From assembly GCA_026075535.2 (NCBI GenBank), contig AP026546.1, positions 7,068,001 through 7,132,000 of the forward strand: a DNA stretch of 64,000 nt, read 5' to 3'. A model generated the notes under the pieces. It had not been told where the DNA came from. It did not search any database and saw only the letters and a list, made by a program, of their open reading frames with translations. Numbering within the stretch: the first letter of the stretch is position 1; every line of letters begins with the position of its first letter. The translations under genes and the position numbers were made by a program. This document shows, piece by piece, positions 36,336 to 48,378 of this stretch. Source of the stretch: Tricholoma matsutake. Its lineage: Eukaryota; Basidiomycota; Agaricomycetes; Agaricales; Tricholomataceae.

Positions 36336-36586
36336 ACACACTTTTTCAGCGGAATCCGACTGGACTCCACTTGGACTCCACTTGGACTCCAACTGGACTC
36401 CAACTGGACTCCACTGGACCAGTCCAAGTGGAATCCAGTGTTTGAGTGGATTCCACTTGGAGTCTGGTCGGACTGGACTGGGACTGGACTGGCAACTTTG
36501 CAGGCAGTTGGCTGGTGACCAGTCCCAGTGGACTCCAGTTGGAGTCCACTAGGAAAGGTGGGGGAGTGTAAAGACCTCTAGAAAAT

Positions 36587-37585
36587 GCAGCAGTGGAAGC
36601 ATCCTGGGTGAGCCCTGAGGAGGTTGTGTTCTTCCTGAGTGAGCTTTGGGGTGCCTGTGCCTGTTAAGATGTTGTTAGGAGTTGCTGTGGATGGGGTGTG
36701 TTGAAAGGTGTTTGTTTTCATGACAGAGGAATTGCGGAGGACGTTGTGCTGCTTTGGTGCTGAGGTATTCTCCACAGCGATCTTGACCCACTTGGCTCTC
36801 TTGTTGTCAAGTTCAATATCAAGTAGATGGACCTGTTCAACCCATTCATTGAGGTCCATGATCTTGTCTAGATCACCATGCATGTTGTGGGCATCATAAG
36901 ATGACTTGAGGGAGGGGGAGAGCTGGGGTACAAAGTGGGCACACAGCTTTGCTTCTTCAATAAAGTAGTCAGAATCAGCAATACTAAGCTTGGCATTGGC
37001 CTCTCAGATTGTTTTGGTCCAGGTGAGGAACGGTTTCATGCTTTGCATAGAAATTTGGGTGGCGATGAGGTCATCCTTTCAGGAGCAGGGTAGGAATTTC
37101 TTTTTGAACTCTAGAAGAAACTGGGTAAAGTTGAGGGTGACAAGTCTAGTGTGGTTCGTGTTGATCCAGGATTGGACGCTTGAGCTTTCAAAATTGTAGA
37201 TGATCGCTATGATGCGATCAGCTTCAGCAATGGACTTGTGTTGAAAGAAATGGTGACAGGCATTTTTGAAAATGTGCATGGCTGCTATGGTGACACGTCC
37301 AGCTGATAGAACAGGGGCATGACTAGCCAACTGTTGTTGGACAATGGCAGGAGCATATGGAATGTCAGCCATGTGGAGTGGAGTCTGGTGATGTGTAAGC
37401 TGGGGTAGGAGTTCTGAGCCTGAAGAGTCAGAGTCTGATGGGGCTGTGGATGAGGTTGAGCAAGTGGCTGTATGTGGGGCTGGTGGCAAGGGCGTGAGCG
37501 GGGACAGGGGGCTAGATGACCTGGGTGGGGGCATGGTGGGGTGATGAGTGTGTGCACAACTATGGGTCATGAGTGGGCAGGGCAT
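36587..37585 (-). pseudogene. Gypsy O gag, split at the zinc knuckle
   Basis: The minus strand from 37585 gives a Pro/Ser-rich N-terminus (HHPTMPPPRSSSPLSPLTPL) and capsid-like sequence (GRVTIAAMHIFKNACHHFF, WINTNHTRLVTLNFTQFLLE). After a break near 37079 it continues in another stretch with LNEWVEQVHLLDIELDNKRA and ends LTQEEHNLLRAHPGCFHC, the first half of a zinc knuckle. The other half (YAGHLAPEC) is at about 34430, beyond element B. Gag packages the retroelement RNA. Confidence 0.75.
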
Positions 37586-37947
37586 GGAGGGTTCACAAGG
37601 CAGTTTGTTATCATCAGATTTCTTGAGCTGTGATGGGGGGGGGGGGGGTTGGAAACAAAAGTGGCCTGTTCTTCATTTTTCTCTCTTCTTATATTGTGCA
37701 ATGCTGTGGGTCACTGACTGACATAGTTGTCTAGATTAGGTTGTTGGCAAGCCATAGAGGGCATCAATGTGATGTCTTTGGGTGTGCAATGATGTATTTG
37801 TGATCCAGTACTTGGGCAGGTTTGGGAGGAGGTGTGTGAGAAGGTAGACGATGGTGATACTGTGGTGATGTTGCCTTGATTTGGGGATATTGCTGATGGG
37901 GTCAATTATCTTGATCGCTCTGTGATCACATCATCTCAAAAAAAAAG

Positions 37948-38136
37948 TGGAAGGAAGTATCGACTTCCAACACTCAGAGGACAAGGAAATGAGATGACAA
38001 GAGTATGGATTCAAGAAGTGATACTAGTACAAATAATCATACAATACTAATGAACCTTGTTACACATGATATATAAGTGACCATGATAGCTGTGTGATGT
38101 GATCAGGATATGCATAGTAAGAGAGAATCTCTTACA
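37948..38136 (-). repeat. LTR of Gypsy O (5' LTR)
   Basis: 189 bp, partner of 24501-24689. Just inside it on the minus strand is CTTTTTTTTTTGAG, where a primer-binding site would be expected. Confidence 0.85.
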
Positions 38137-39084
38137 GTGCAGACTGTAAGCTTTCAAAAAGTGTTCAGAAGTGTCTGATCAGATCAATTGAACAAGTTTT
38201 TGAAACCTTGCATTTGTTGAAACCATGCAGAAGTGCACAGTCATTCAGACTGGACAGAATGAACATGTTTTACATTCCTTTCAAAGCATCAGGCTGGATG
38301 GTTTTCAATAGTCACCTGGTCTTACTATAAGGGCAACCTTAGATGCCACTTAATTAGTTGACTAGCAAAGGGAAATCCAAAGTTAAAATTATGGTACATA
38401 TTACAGGGAGTGGAGGTGCACATAGCAAAGGGAAATCCGAAGAGAAAACTCTAAGGACACCTTTGCCAATGCCCAGTATATGTGAAGATTGCAAAAATCA
38501 AATAATAGCCTAAAAATAGAAAAGGCAGTGATAGGCAGATCAAGGCCACCAAATGACATCATACCAAGGGGGAGATGTTGGAAGGGGTACTCCACCTCTG
38601 AATATAAAACTGTCAACATGCACAAATGTGATAGAAAGGGAAATTAGTAGAAAAATCATAGAAAATGAAGAATAGGAGGAAATGAAGTGAGGAAAAATAT
38701 ATGATGAACATAAAAAAAAGGAGATAACACACGGGGCACCCCCTAGTCCCCTTACACTTACAGGTCTTACAGAATGTACAGATAATGTCTATATGATTGA
38801 AAGGAGTGGAAGTGTCTTGGATTTGAATACTCCTATTCTTGTCCCACCAATCTGAACACCATGTCAACTGCTGCACCTTCCAATGATGTCCCAGGCCTGT
38901 TGGACACCTTGGTACCAGAAGCACCATATGAGGTTGCTGATGTGTGAGTGAAGCTTTGTGTGCCAAGTCTGGACATCCAGGAAGAAGGCCAAGAAGCCAG
39001 AGCTGCTGAAGATGGTTGCTCGCCAGAAGGAGAAGTGGCTGGACACAAACTTCAGTAGAGGCTCACATGTGACAGTGAAGTGGT

Positions 39085-40237
39085 TAGGGTGTAACACGGG
39101 TCACACCACGGGTAGGATTTTCCCACACTGCACCCATACCTATCAAAACTGCACCTGTTTGAACACTGCAACCATGGTGCCAGTTTTTTACCATGGTTAT
39201 TTTGAGAACACCACAGCCTCAGACAGGTCTGATTCACCACGGTAACTACCTGCCATTTTTCAAGTTCTATAGTGTGTAATTGGCAGTTTAAGTATAGATA
39301 GAGTAATACAATACAAGTGTTATACAAAGTTTTTCGCACCATTGTGAAGGGGGATTTGGTTTATTACCTTTTTGGGACTACTTGGTTCAACCTGGTCTCT
39401 GGTGCATAGCTCTTCCTCCATCACTCCCCACCTCTACATGCATCCATTTACATACTGCTTTAATTTCAGGGGGTGTGCAAGCCCAGTAGATGGTGCCCTG
39501 ACTCACACTGCTCACATAGAAATACAGTAAATGAGCTTTTTGGGCAAACTAGGAGGAAGATGTGCATACCAAAAAAGAATGACTAAGTAATTCACCTAAT
39601 GCTTAAGGGAGTGTGTATATATACTATATATAATGTAAAATACAAATTTTCGAAAGGATCCATGGAGGCATTGTGGAAATATAGTGGGACGAGTTTTTTA
39701 GGTAAACTAGGAGGAAGGGGTGCATACCAAAAAAGAACGGTTAAGTCATTCAACTGATGCTTAAAGGAGGGTGCATATATACTATATATAATGTAAAATA
39801 CAAGTTTGCGAAAGGATCTGTTGAGAAATTGTGGAAATATGGTGGGATGGGTTTCTTAGGTAAACTAGGAGGAAGGGGTGCATACAAAAAAGGAACGGTT
39901 GGGTTATTCAACTAATTCTTTGGGGAGAGTGTAGATATACTATATGCAATGTAGAGCACCAATTTGCAAGGGGAATAAATAACTAATTATTGAGATAGAG
40001 CAAAACAATCTTTGGCCCATAAAATCCCTCATATCTTTGCAAATACTCTACCATGTAGGCTAAATATTGGATCATTTGGAAGTGGAAATAAAGATAAATG
40101 CAAATCCCGTTGAAACCCACAACACCGTGCAATGGGTTGTGGTGTGCTACAGGTTTGATTTTTTGGATCCCATACCCGTACCTGTGTACACTGTCACGTG
40201 AATACCGTGGGTATTCCCATACCTGTGATATACACTA
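39085..40237. mobile_element. hAT-like non-autonomous element E1, 1153 bp
   Basis: Flanked by GAAGTGGT (39077-39084) and GAAGCGGT (40238-40245), an 8-bp target duplication with one change. Ends are TAGGGTGTAACACGGGT and, inverted, TAGTGTATATCACAGGT. Excision restores the host gene's frame across VKWLKEV. No transposase. The interior has three tandem copies of a unit of about 158 bp starting near 39533, 39691 and 39849 (shared AAACTAGGAGGAAG and ATATACTATAT). Confidence 0.8.
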
Positions 40238-40553
40238 GAAGCGGTTGAAGGAAGTTTTGGGGTATCCTGTCTACAGCTTCACAAAGCCAGCTCTGCAATT
40301 GCTGCCTCCTACCAACAGAGAATTGGCCTCTGTTCTAACAGAGAGTCTTGCTGGTCATGTGGACACAGCAGTGCATTCCAGTTCCAACTCCTCCAACAGG
40401 CCTGGGAATGCAGTGGGGGTGCTGGCACATGATTCAGGACATGCTATGAGACCAGCTTAATCAGGAAACATCAAGGTGAGCCTCCTTGGCTTAGCTCTGG
40501 ACTGTACACTCATCCGATGTTGCACAGCGAGATGTAAAACTCATGATATAGGA

Positions 40554-41912
40554 TAGTGATGTGCATGGCTCAGCCCAAAGCCAGAAGCTGGCCAAGGCCG
40601 AGCCCAAAAAAGCTGAGCCTGACCAGGCCATCAAGGCGGCCTAGGAGGGCCTGCAGCTCAGGCTCAGAGTTAGGAAAGCTGTAAGCCGTGGCTTTTGTGG
40701 GCTATATTTCTACCTCAAATCATGATTTTTGCAGCATATATTTTGTAGTTGAAGCTCCAAAACCTTAACTTTATACAACTGCAATCAAAGCTGCACCAAC
40801 ATCTCAACTGTGTACATTCCATATCCATCATAGGTTCGACTTGGTGTTGCCTGTCATGCATCAGAGTTAGACTTGGTGTCTCTTCCATCCATGGTTGTTG
40901 TGTTTCAATGCTAATCTGCGTGCTCAGGCTATTGAAGATATCTTCTGTTATAATATTTCACTTGGAGGACAATCATGAAATATCTTTGTGAGTTTTACTT
41001 TCTTAAGCTTGATCTGATACTTGATTCTAACCTATTTGCATGTAGTTTGAAGGGGCTGAAGAGATGAGAGGGTCATCTTTTGCTGTTCTTTTATTATGAC
41101 AAGATTCTGCTTGGAGGGGTATTACATGATCATGAGATGTGAGTTTTCCATTATTAAACATGATCTTATACTTGATTATGACCTATTTACATGTCGTTTG
41201 AAGGGGCCAAAGAGACAAGAGGATTATGTCTTGCTGTTCTTTTGTTATGACCAGATTTCGCTTGGAGGGGGGTATTACACAACCATGAGATATCTCAGTG
41301 AGTTTTCCACTGCTAAGTATCATCTTACACTTGATTCTAACCTATTCACATGTCGTTCAAAGGGGCCGAAGAGTCGAGAGGATTGCATCTTACTGTTCTT
41401 TTTTTATGACCAGATTTCGCTTGGAGGGGGTATTACACAACCATGAGATATCTCGGTGAGTTTTCCACTTCTAAGCATCATCTTGCACTTGATTCTAACC
41501 TATTTACATGTTGTTTTAAGGGGCCAAAGAGACGAGAGGATCAAATGTCTCTATTGCTTTTCCATTGGACGATTTCTCTTAGGACTCAGAGGCATGTAGA
41601 ATATGTGCTGGACATCTTGGTGAGCTTATTACCATTCTCCATGCTCTTGCACTTCTTTCTAATAGATTTCCTTGTCATTTGTAGATCATTTGTAGCGACA
41701 CTTACAATGGGAGGTCATCTGTAGTTGTAATTACTCAGTATCAATGTAGTTTGTACTCCTACAAGTGTGAAAGCCGCGGCTTGGGCCTGAGCTGAGCCTA
41801 AGCTGGCTGGAAGCCTGAGTCGCAGCTCAGGCTTGAGATTTACAAAGCCTAAGCCCCTCAAAGCCGAGCCTAAGCCGCAGCTTTCAGGCTGAGCCAAGCC
41901 GTCACAACACTA
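40554..41912. mobile_element. hAT-like non-autonomous element F, 1359 bp
   Basis: Perfect 8-bp target duplication ATATAGGA at 40546-40553 and 41913-41920. Ends are TAGTGATGTGCATGGCTC and, inverted, TAGTGTTGTGACGGCTTG. Subterminal zones on both sides are rich in AGCC/GGCT inverted repeats. The core has four tandem units of about 151-159 bp (shared GTGAGTTTT at 40988, 41139, 41298 and 41456). No transposase. Its ends resemble those of E1 and D, so these three are one hAT group (TAGTG termini). Confidence 0.82.
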
Positions 41913-42903
41913 ATATAGGACTACCACAGCTTTGTGACACCTGCAAAATCTGTCGAGCATGTGCCCCTGACACCAGTGTCTGTTTCTCCAAGTCCAGATC
42001 CTCCTCACATGTGGTTTTCCAGTGATCAAGAGTTGCTAGCAGCACTGCAGGAAACATGTAATAACATTGAAGGTGCTGCAAAGATGGCATTTCCAGATCC
42101 AGTCAATGTTGGATATTGCCAGTCTTTTCTTGTGAAGCAAGAGAATGAACACTTGAGGGATGCAACTCCCAGTCCTGCACTGGTTGCCATACTGGGTGAT
42201 AACAGGTTAATGCTGTTTGTGGAGAGTGTGAGTTCATTTCCCAGGTGGTGTTCTCCCCCAACTCTGACCACCAGGGGAGATCTAGACTGCAAAAAACCAG
42301 ATTGGTAGTGAACAGCCTCAGCAACCTCTATCACAGCAGAAGCACCACAGACACCCAGACTCTGATAACGACAGCTCTGACAGCTATACCAGCAATGTGC
42401 AAAGCAAGAAGTTCAAGCCTCTTGAACATGTGAAGCACTGTCCACCTGCTGTAGAAGGACACAACAAGACAGTGCAGAATGCGAGAGAAGCAATTGAAAA
42501 GGAACTTAAGTGGCTACTATCTAAGGTTGCTGAATGCAATGGTTATCATGAGTTTGCAGCAAATCAACAATGCAAGCAGCAGAATGTGGGTGTAGTGGAA
42601 TCCTGGAAGTTCATTGCGTCCTTCTCACACGACTTCTTCAAGAAGTCCTATGGTGTTGCAGTGAAGGTATCTGGTAAACAGGTGCTCTCTTTACCTCTCT
42701 GTCTTCGTGGTTGATACTTTCTGCTAACTATTGGCTTACAGAAGTTCAGATCAATCAAGAAGAACTCCATTGTGAAGGCCCTTGGAATTTCCACCACCTC
42801 ACTTGCCAAAGCAGAGAACGCAGCTTGTCTCCTTGGTATCTTTGGTCCAGGTGGATCTCATGCAGCACCAGAGGTCATCAAGGTGGTGGAGAAGCATGAT
42901 GAG

Positions 42904-43179
42904 TGTTGGAGCAGACTATATACACTGCACAGGGGAAGAGACAACACATTCCTCACAACCTACCTGGGGTTTTAGTTAGACTTACAGCTAGGGGTTAGCA
43001 GAGGTAAGAAAACTATTTTCCTAGTACGGTACAGGTTCTCCTTATATACATAATAATAAGGATGTCACATGACTCAGGAATGTGTTTACCACATGTATGC
43101 ACAGTAAGCACAGTAACATGTGTATGCTGCATGTATTGCCTCATGTATGCAGCATGTATCTCAGGGTTTAATTTCAACA
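42904..43179 (-). repeat. LTR of Copia G (3' LTR)
   Basis: 276 bp, matching 56270-56545 over the full length; both contain GTTCTCCTTATATACATAAT. The neighbouring CCCCCCCTC is the polypurine tract of the minus strand. Confidence 0.9.
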
Positions 43180-43186
43180 CCCCCCC

Positions 43187-46100
43187 TCAAACTGTACAGC
43201 ACTCTAAGCAGCTAAGTTTGAATCTTGAAAGTAATTCCAAGAGAGTCTCTAAATTTCCTAAATAGGATGGTGCCAAGGTTCTTTGTGAACATGTCAGCCA
43301 GATTATCACTTCCAGGAATGAAAACGACTGTGACTCTATGCATTCGTGGATATAGTGGTAGTGAATGTCTATATGTTTGGTCCTTCTTTCCTGAACTGGA
43401 TTTGATCCAATAAATATGGATCCCTGATTATCAGCACAGATTGGTACGCGCTTCAGTATATATCCAAGTTCCTGGAATAAGGACTCTATCCACACTATCT
43501 GTTGACAAGTGTCAGAGAGAGCCATATATTTGGCTTCTGTGGATGACAGTGCTACAGTTTTTTGTAAATGGGACTGCCAGCACACAATGCCACTCACTAG
43601 AGTAGCAAAGTAACCTGTTGTAGATCGGCATTTGACAGTGTCAGCAGCCCAATCAGAATCTGTGAAGGCCTGTAGCCCTTCAGATTTCTCTCCATCGTAG
43701 ACTATGTTATATTTCTGGGTTCCCACCAGATAGCACATGATGTACATCACTTTGTCTAGATGTTCTTGGCTAGGATTAGCTGAGAATTGCGACATCCTGA
43801 TTACCGCATAAGTGATATCAGGTCGTGTTCTGAGCATCAGATACAATAAAGATCTGATCACAGACTGATATTTTGATCTAAGCACCGCATTTGGTCATCA
43901 CTGTGTTTTCCGATGGTTTGTAACCAGTCGGGAGCGGAGTGGGGGCAGCTTTGGCATTTGTCATCTCGAACCTCTTGAGCACTTTGGCGAGATATTCAGT
44001 TTGATTGAGTTTGACTTTGCTTGCAGTCTGGGTGACATGCATGCCTAAGAATTCCGTGACTTTTTCAGTACTATGGCACTCCCAATGCTTCAGACAAGCA
44101 TTCTTCTTTTCATCCACAAGTTTCTTGTTCTTCCCCATGAACAAGCCATCATCAACATAGACTAGCACAATAATAATGCTGCCTGTCTTAGGATCCTTGT
44201 GTATGAAAATGCCGGCATCGGAGGTGGTGCGCACAAACCCAATGGTGTGCATAAATGCCTCTAGCTCTTTCCACCATGCTAGTGAGGCCTGTTTAAGGCC
44301 ATACAATGCTCGGCGTAAGTGCATTACTTTGTGCTCTTTTCCCTTGAGTCTGAAACCCTTGGGTTGATCCATATAGATCTCCTCTTCTAGTTTGCCATAT
44401 AAAAATGTGGTTTTTACATCTAGACCAGTCATATACATGCCTTCTAGAGATGCAAGTGCAAACATGAGGCATATGGTCTCGTAGCGGACTACTGGTGAGA
44501 AAATCTCATCAAAGTCAACACCTTCGACTTGTGAAAAGCCTTTGGCCACAAGTCTGGCTTGTTTTCTTCCATCCAATTTCACGGAGAAAACCCATCTGTT
44601 TTTGATCGTCTTTCAATCATGTGGAAGATCGACAATGTCATAGACTTGTCACTTGTGAAGAGCCTCTAATTCTTCACGACAAGCCTGTTTCCACTCAAGT
44701 TGCTGCTGCTGTGGTGGGCGCACAATATTGCAAAATTGGTTTGGAACTTGGCTTATTTCACTTGATGGTGTGACTGCTTTTGACAACAGCCAGCGAATAA
44801 GCTTATCTCCACCTTCCTTGGTTATCTTTTGAATATAACCTGCTTCATCTGGTTCCCCCATTGGGTGATCATGTTCTTGATTATTGGAATGGGGCACACT
44901 CTTGTGGGGTGCTGAACTCAGTCCAGCAACCGGTTCTTGTTGTTGAGATTGTGGTCGTGTTCAGTTATGATCCAAATCTTGACCCACAGATCTCTTCCAA
45001 TATCGATCACGTGCAATGTCTCTCTCTATGTCAGAGGGGAGTCGCTTCTCTCCATAGGCATTGCTGGGACGGTTTGGGATGTTCCTCTGCCTGCCTGATT
45101 GACGGGGCAATTGCTGCCATTCCTGTTAATCTTCACGTCTTGGACAAAAGTCCTCAGTGGTAACTGGAGGCAGCGGAGGAGGAGCGTCAGTCGCATCATC
45201 ATGCGCCTTTTGCTCACTTGGTACATCATCATCATCATCTTCCAATGATGGAGGAAGGGGCGGATCTTGTGGTGGTATAGAATCATTGCCATCCATTCCA
45301 GATGAGTGGTCATCATCTTCTGGTTCTGGATGTGGAAAATCACCAAGGTCTGTCTTGGCAGGAGTTTTAGCTCCAGGACAGCATGGGAACATTGTTTCAT
45401 CAAATAGTGCCATAGCACCAATGAATATTGCGCCACTAAGTCACATGAAATGGTATGCTTTAATGCCATCTTCTAATCCAAGGTACGTCATTAACTCTGA
45501 TCGAGGAGATAATGTGGTTGGATGTTTTTCCTTGGGTAGATAGACATAAGCACCGCAACCGAAGACCTTCAGATTGTTTAGATCTGGGCAGACCTTTGTC
45601 AGGTCCTCAAAAGGTGTCAGCCATTTCAGGCGCCTTATTGGGGTTCAGTTGTATAGGTGTGTTGCATGTTCAATGCAAAATTCCCACCATGATTGTGGTA
45701 GACAAGTGGTAAATCGCAGGGTTTGTGACTTTTCCATTATTGTCCTTATGGCGCGCTCTGCGTGCCCATTCTGTTGGTGAATGTGGGGTGCAGACATCTC
45801 TATTTTGATGCCAAAATCCTTGAGCATATTTTGTAGCTCACAATCTTTGAACTCCCCCCCTGGATCAACATGCCAGCACTTGATTGTAGCGCCATACTGG
45901 GTCAAAGCCATTGCCTGAAATTGTCTAATCGCTGCAGCAGCATCAGACTTCTTTCTAAGGCACTGGACCCAGATATGTGACGTCTTGTCATCCAGAAATA
46001 CAATAAAGTATTTATGTTTGTGGTACGATAGTACTGGGAGTTTCTTTAGATCGGAATGTATTAATTCAAAGGGTTTCTCTGCGCATGAATTTGATTTGGG

Positions 46101-46676
46101 AAAAGATTTTGATGTCATTTTCCCTTCAGCGCACCCTGGACATATAATTTTGTCTTTAGGAATAATTAAATTCCTTGGGAATTTGATGGTGCTATTAGGC
46201 ATTTTCCCTAGTGCTTCTTTGGATGGGTGTCCAAGTTGCCTATGCCAAGTCAAGTAGTCAGCGACATAAATGGTCGCGACATTGACCTTTTTGGTGCTCA
46301 TTATATGAGTCTGAGCCCAATAAATTGTGTCACTTCTCCTAAGAGGGACACAATGCATAATTGGGTTTCCTTTCTCAATAAATGAAATGTGTGCAGAGGA
46401 ACCACGTACATCACTTCTGTCTTGTAAGAAGACGCCCATTGACATTAATCGAGTATTAATGTTGGGTATGTAGTAAAAGGGGTATAATCGCGTTTCATGT
46501 GTCTCTGACTTCCCATGATGTACTACCTGATGTCTAATGAAGACTGCTCCTTTTCCTACTATATGAGTAGTACCTGTGGCTGTTTGAGCCAAGGTAGAGT
46601 CCTTTCTCGGTAAAGGCTCGTAGGAAGCAAAATCTTTCATTTCACCAGTGAAGTGTTTTGATGCACCTGAATCCAT
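43187..46676 (-). pseudogene. Copia G pol: protease, integrase, RT, RNase H
   Basis: Protease DSGASKHFTGE at the start (46676); GAG-pre-integrase and zinc motif WHRQLGHPSKEALG...CPGCAEGK; integrase core with HSDLKKLP, VDPGGEF and HIHQQNGHAERAIRTI; an acidic Pro-rich linker (PEPEDDDHSSGMDGND); RT with GRKQARLVAKGFSQVEG and YVDDGLFMG near 44155; RNase H with ALSSTEAKYMALSD and ADNQGSIF. The frame breaks near 45650, 45130, 44640 and 43880, so the copy is dead. The residues of all catalytic motifs are still visible. Confidence 0.85.
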
Positions 46677-46687
46677 GATCCAGTCTG

Positions 46688-47351
46688 TGTTAAGGGCGAA
46701 GCCTCAACCACTCGATCTAGTCGATGTCGTTCGACGAGGTGCTTCCTCGACGAGTCGTTCTGCACTAGTCTTACTCGGAGCATCTGACGTAAGATAGGTA
46801 GTGCACTCTAGCAGGGCTTCTGCGTAGAGTCGTTCAGGTTCACACACTAAGGGGCTTCCTTAGTGGTTTTGAGTAAGTTTGTGAGTTGCAAGTTAAGGCT
46901 GTTAATTGCCTAGATCTAAACTAAGGACATCCCTACTACAAGTTGCAGTACTTATACTAGAAGGGAGGTCCTTATCATCCAATCGGAAAGGTAGATGCAT
47001 ATCAAGTAATAATAGAGACAATAGGCCTCATGCCTTGCATGAGGTGTCCAATGTCATGGAGTGCTGCGGTGCAGCATGTCGATCGTGAGAGTCCGACATC
47101 ATGGACCTCATGTCAAGAAGCTGTTGTATCACAGCATGTGTGGGAGTGGGTTCGGGTGCATGGAGTCACCATGCGTCAAGGGTGCCTTCCACAGGAAGGG
47201 GATCGAATGCATGCAGTCGGCATGCATTGTGCGTGTGTCTGGTGTCAAGGACATGCCCTAGGCATGAATCATGGAGTGCCTCCTGTCTGGAGGGGATTGT
47301 CGGGTCGGTCGGGTCGGTCGGGTTCCATGAGTTACAAGGAAAATTGTAACA
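46688..47351 (-). repeat. LTR of Gypsy I (3' LTR)
   Basis: 664 bp, same length as its partner at 53974-54637. Many differences are CpG-type transitions, for example GCGAAGCC here against GTGAAGCC in the partner. Confidence 0.9.
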
Positions 47352-47612
47352 TTACCCCCCCACTATGGTCAAAAGTTCCACACTTTGACCTAAATCTTCG
47401 TCTCTCCTTCATGGTCTGATCGGGCATGGTCTGGTTATGTGGGTAGGTCAGGGTCAAGGGGTACAATGGAGGAATCGTTCATGTCCAAGCTTGGACCATG
47501 ATCGGGTTCTTTTCGTTTTATACTGCCTTTAGCAGTGGTGTCAAAGAGTCAGTGGTGTCATAGGAAGGGGGAGGGGTGTGTAGGGTTTGCGCAGTATCAA
47601 GGGTAATCACTG

Positions 47613-47747
47613 TAGTTTTATATCTTTGCGGATGATCGCTAGTTTAACGTCTTTGCAGACGGTCAGTAGTTTAACGTCTTTGCAGACGATTGGTAGTTTA
47701 ACGTCTTTGCAGACGATCGCTAGTTTAATGTCTTTGTGGACAATCAG
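47613..47747. repeat. 27-bp tandem repeat, five units, in the 3' region of Gypsy I
   Basis: Units start TAGTTT at about 47613, 47640, 47667, 47694 and 47721, with consensus TAGTTTAACGTCTTTGCAGA plus seven variable bases. The minus strand is open through it and would repeat a KDVKLAIVC-like nonapeptide. It lies between the extra ORF and the 3' LTR. Confidence 0.8.
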
Positions 47748-47754
47748 TTCGCAC

Positions 47755-48234
47755 CTAGTTGTGCTCAGTGGTCTGGGGTGTCGGTGTATGGGGGTGTTGG
47801 CTGGAACGCAGCAACGTCCCCAGTTCTCCATGTTGTCCAAATAAGAGCTGCCTTGCCAGCTCGAATCCGCTTTCTTCGTCGTAGTGGGTGTTCCACTGAA
47901 GGTCATTCCACAGTAGTGGGCCAATCCCCACTAGTGGTCTCCTGCCTGGGGTCAGACCATCGCGGTCAACAACAAATTGTTCGGGGAGATAGTCTCCGCC
48001 GTCTAACTCTTCTTCAAAGCACCACTCCTCAAATTGTGCTTTTACCCAGGTCAAATCCATTTTCGTGCTCCTTTGTGCATAGAGGCAGCATGTTGGGCAA
48101 GTCGAGGATATTCTCTTTATCCAGTCATCTCTGTTTATCCAGAATGTGATTCCGTGTGGGCATTCCCAAGAGGGTTGCCCCGGCAGTCTGTTCATTCTTG
48201 GTGACTGGTCAATGACTCGTCGTCCAGTCGCCAT
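47755..48234 (-). CDS. extra ORF downstream of pol in Gypsy I
   Basis: 159 residues, no internal stop, same strand as gag-pol, between the chromodomain stop (48379) and the 3' LTR. Starts MATGRRVIDQSPRMNRLPGQ. It has a Cys/His-containing part (WECPHGITFWINRDDW, then STCPTCCLYAQ) that could bind zinc, then an acidic aromatic segment (WVKAQFEEWCFEEELDGGDY) and a His/Pro/Thr tail. It has no signal peptide or membrane helix, so it is not envelope-like. Not recognised. It is the only long frame in Gypsy I free of stops, although the surrounding pol is full of them. Confidence 0.55.
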   Translation of the reverse strand: MATGRRVIDQSPRMNRLPGQPSWECPHGITFWINRDDWIKRISSTCPTCCLYAQRSTKMDLTWVKAQFEEWCFEEELDGGDYLPEQFVVDRDGLTPGRRPLVGIGPLLWNDLQWNTHYDEESGFELARQLLFGQHGELGTLLRSSQHPHTPTPQTTEHN

Positions 48235-48378
48235 GTTCTTCTCATATTCGTTCTTTATCGAAAGGGGGTGGGGGTGGGAGTGAACGTGAAGGGCGTCAAC
48301 ATTCAGTGGGTCAATTGTCGTTTAGGGGGTATCAGGGGTGTCATTTGGTTCAGATAGTGGGGGTTTCTTGGGTTCTCG

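Larger units (their letters stand above)
34437..36578. mobile_element. hAT-like non-coding element B, 2142 bp, with hairpins and tRNA-like modules
   Basis: The 8-bp target duplication TAGAAAAT is perfect at 34429-34436 and 36579-36586. Removing the insert rejoins the gag zinc knuckle of O (CFHC...YAGHLAPEC) in frame, which proves the boundaries. Terminal inverted repeats: the left end CAGTACTTTACAGTCCCCCA pairs with the right end, which on the minus strand reads GAGGTCTTTACACTCCCCCA; both continue with TCCTAGTGGACTC. Subterminal GGAGTCC/GGACTCC repeats flank both ends. No transposase is encoded. Internal content: tRNA-like modules near both ends, two hairpin clusters and a spliced low-complexity unit, all shared with C. 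Assignment to hAT rests on TSD length and the CAG terminus. Confidence 0.85.
24501..38136 (-). mobile_element. Gypsy element O (chromodomain Ty3/Gypsy), disrupted by A and B
   Basis: Bounded by 189-bp LTRs at 24501-24689 and 37948-38136 that begin TGGAAGGAAG and end CTCTTACA on the plus strand. Flanks are ATGCA and GTGCA, a 5-bp target duplication with one change. The element reads on the minus strand: gag near 37585-36587, protease, RT, RNase H and integrase from 34358 down to 30781, chromodomain end at 24867-24713. A purine-rich tract (GAGACAGAAGGAG on the minus strand) precedes the 3' LTR. Gypsy A interrupts the chromodomain and hAT-like B interrupts the gag zinc knuckle. Next to the 5' LTR there is only a T-rich run and no tRNA-type primer site I can recognise. 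Confidence 0.85.

Noticed and set aside
38577..38761. Possible solo LTR (TGTTGG...TTACA)
   Set aside because: The ends look LTR-like, but the 5-bp flanks do not match and no second copy is in the window.
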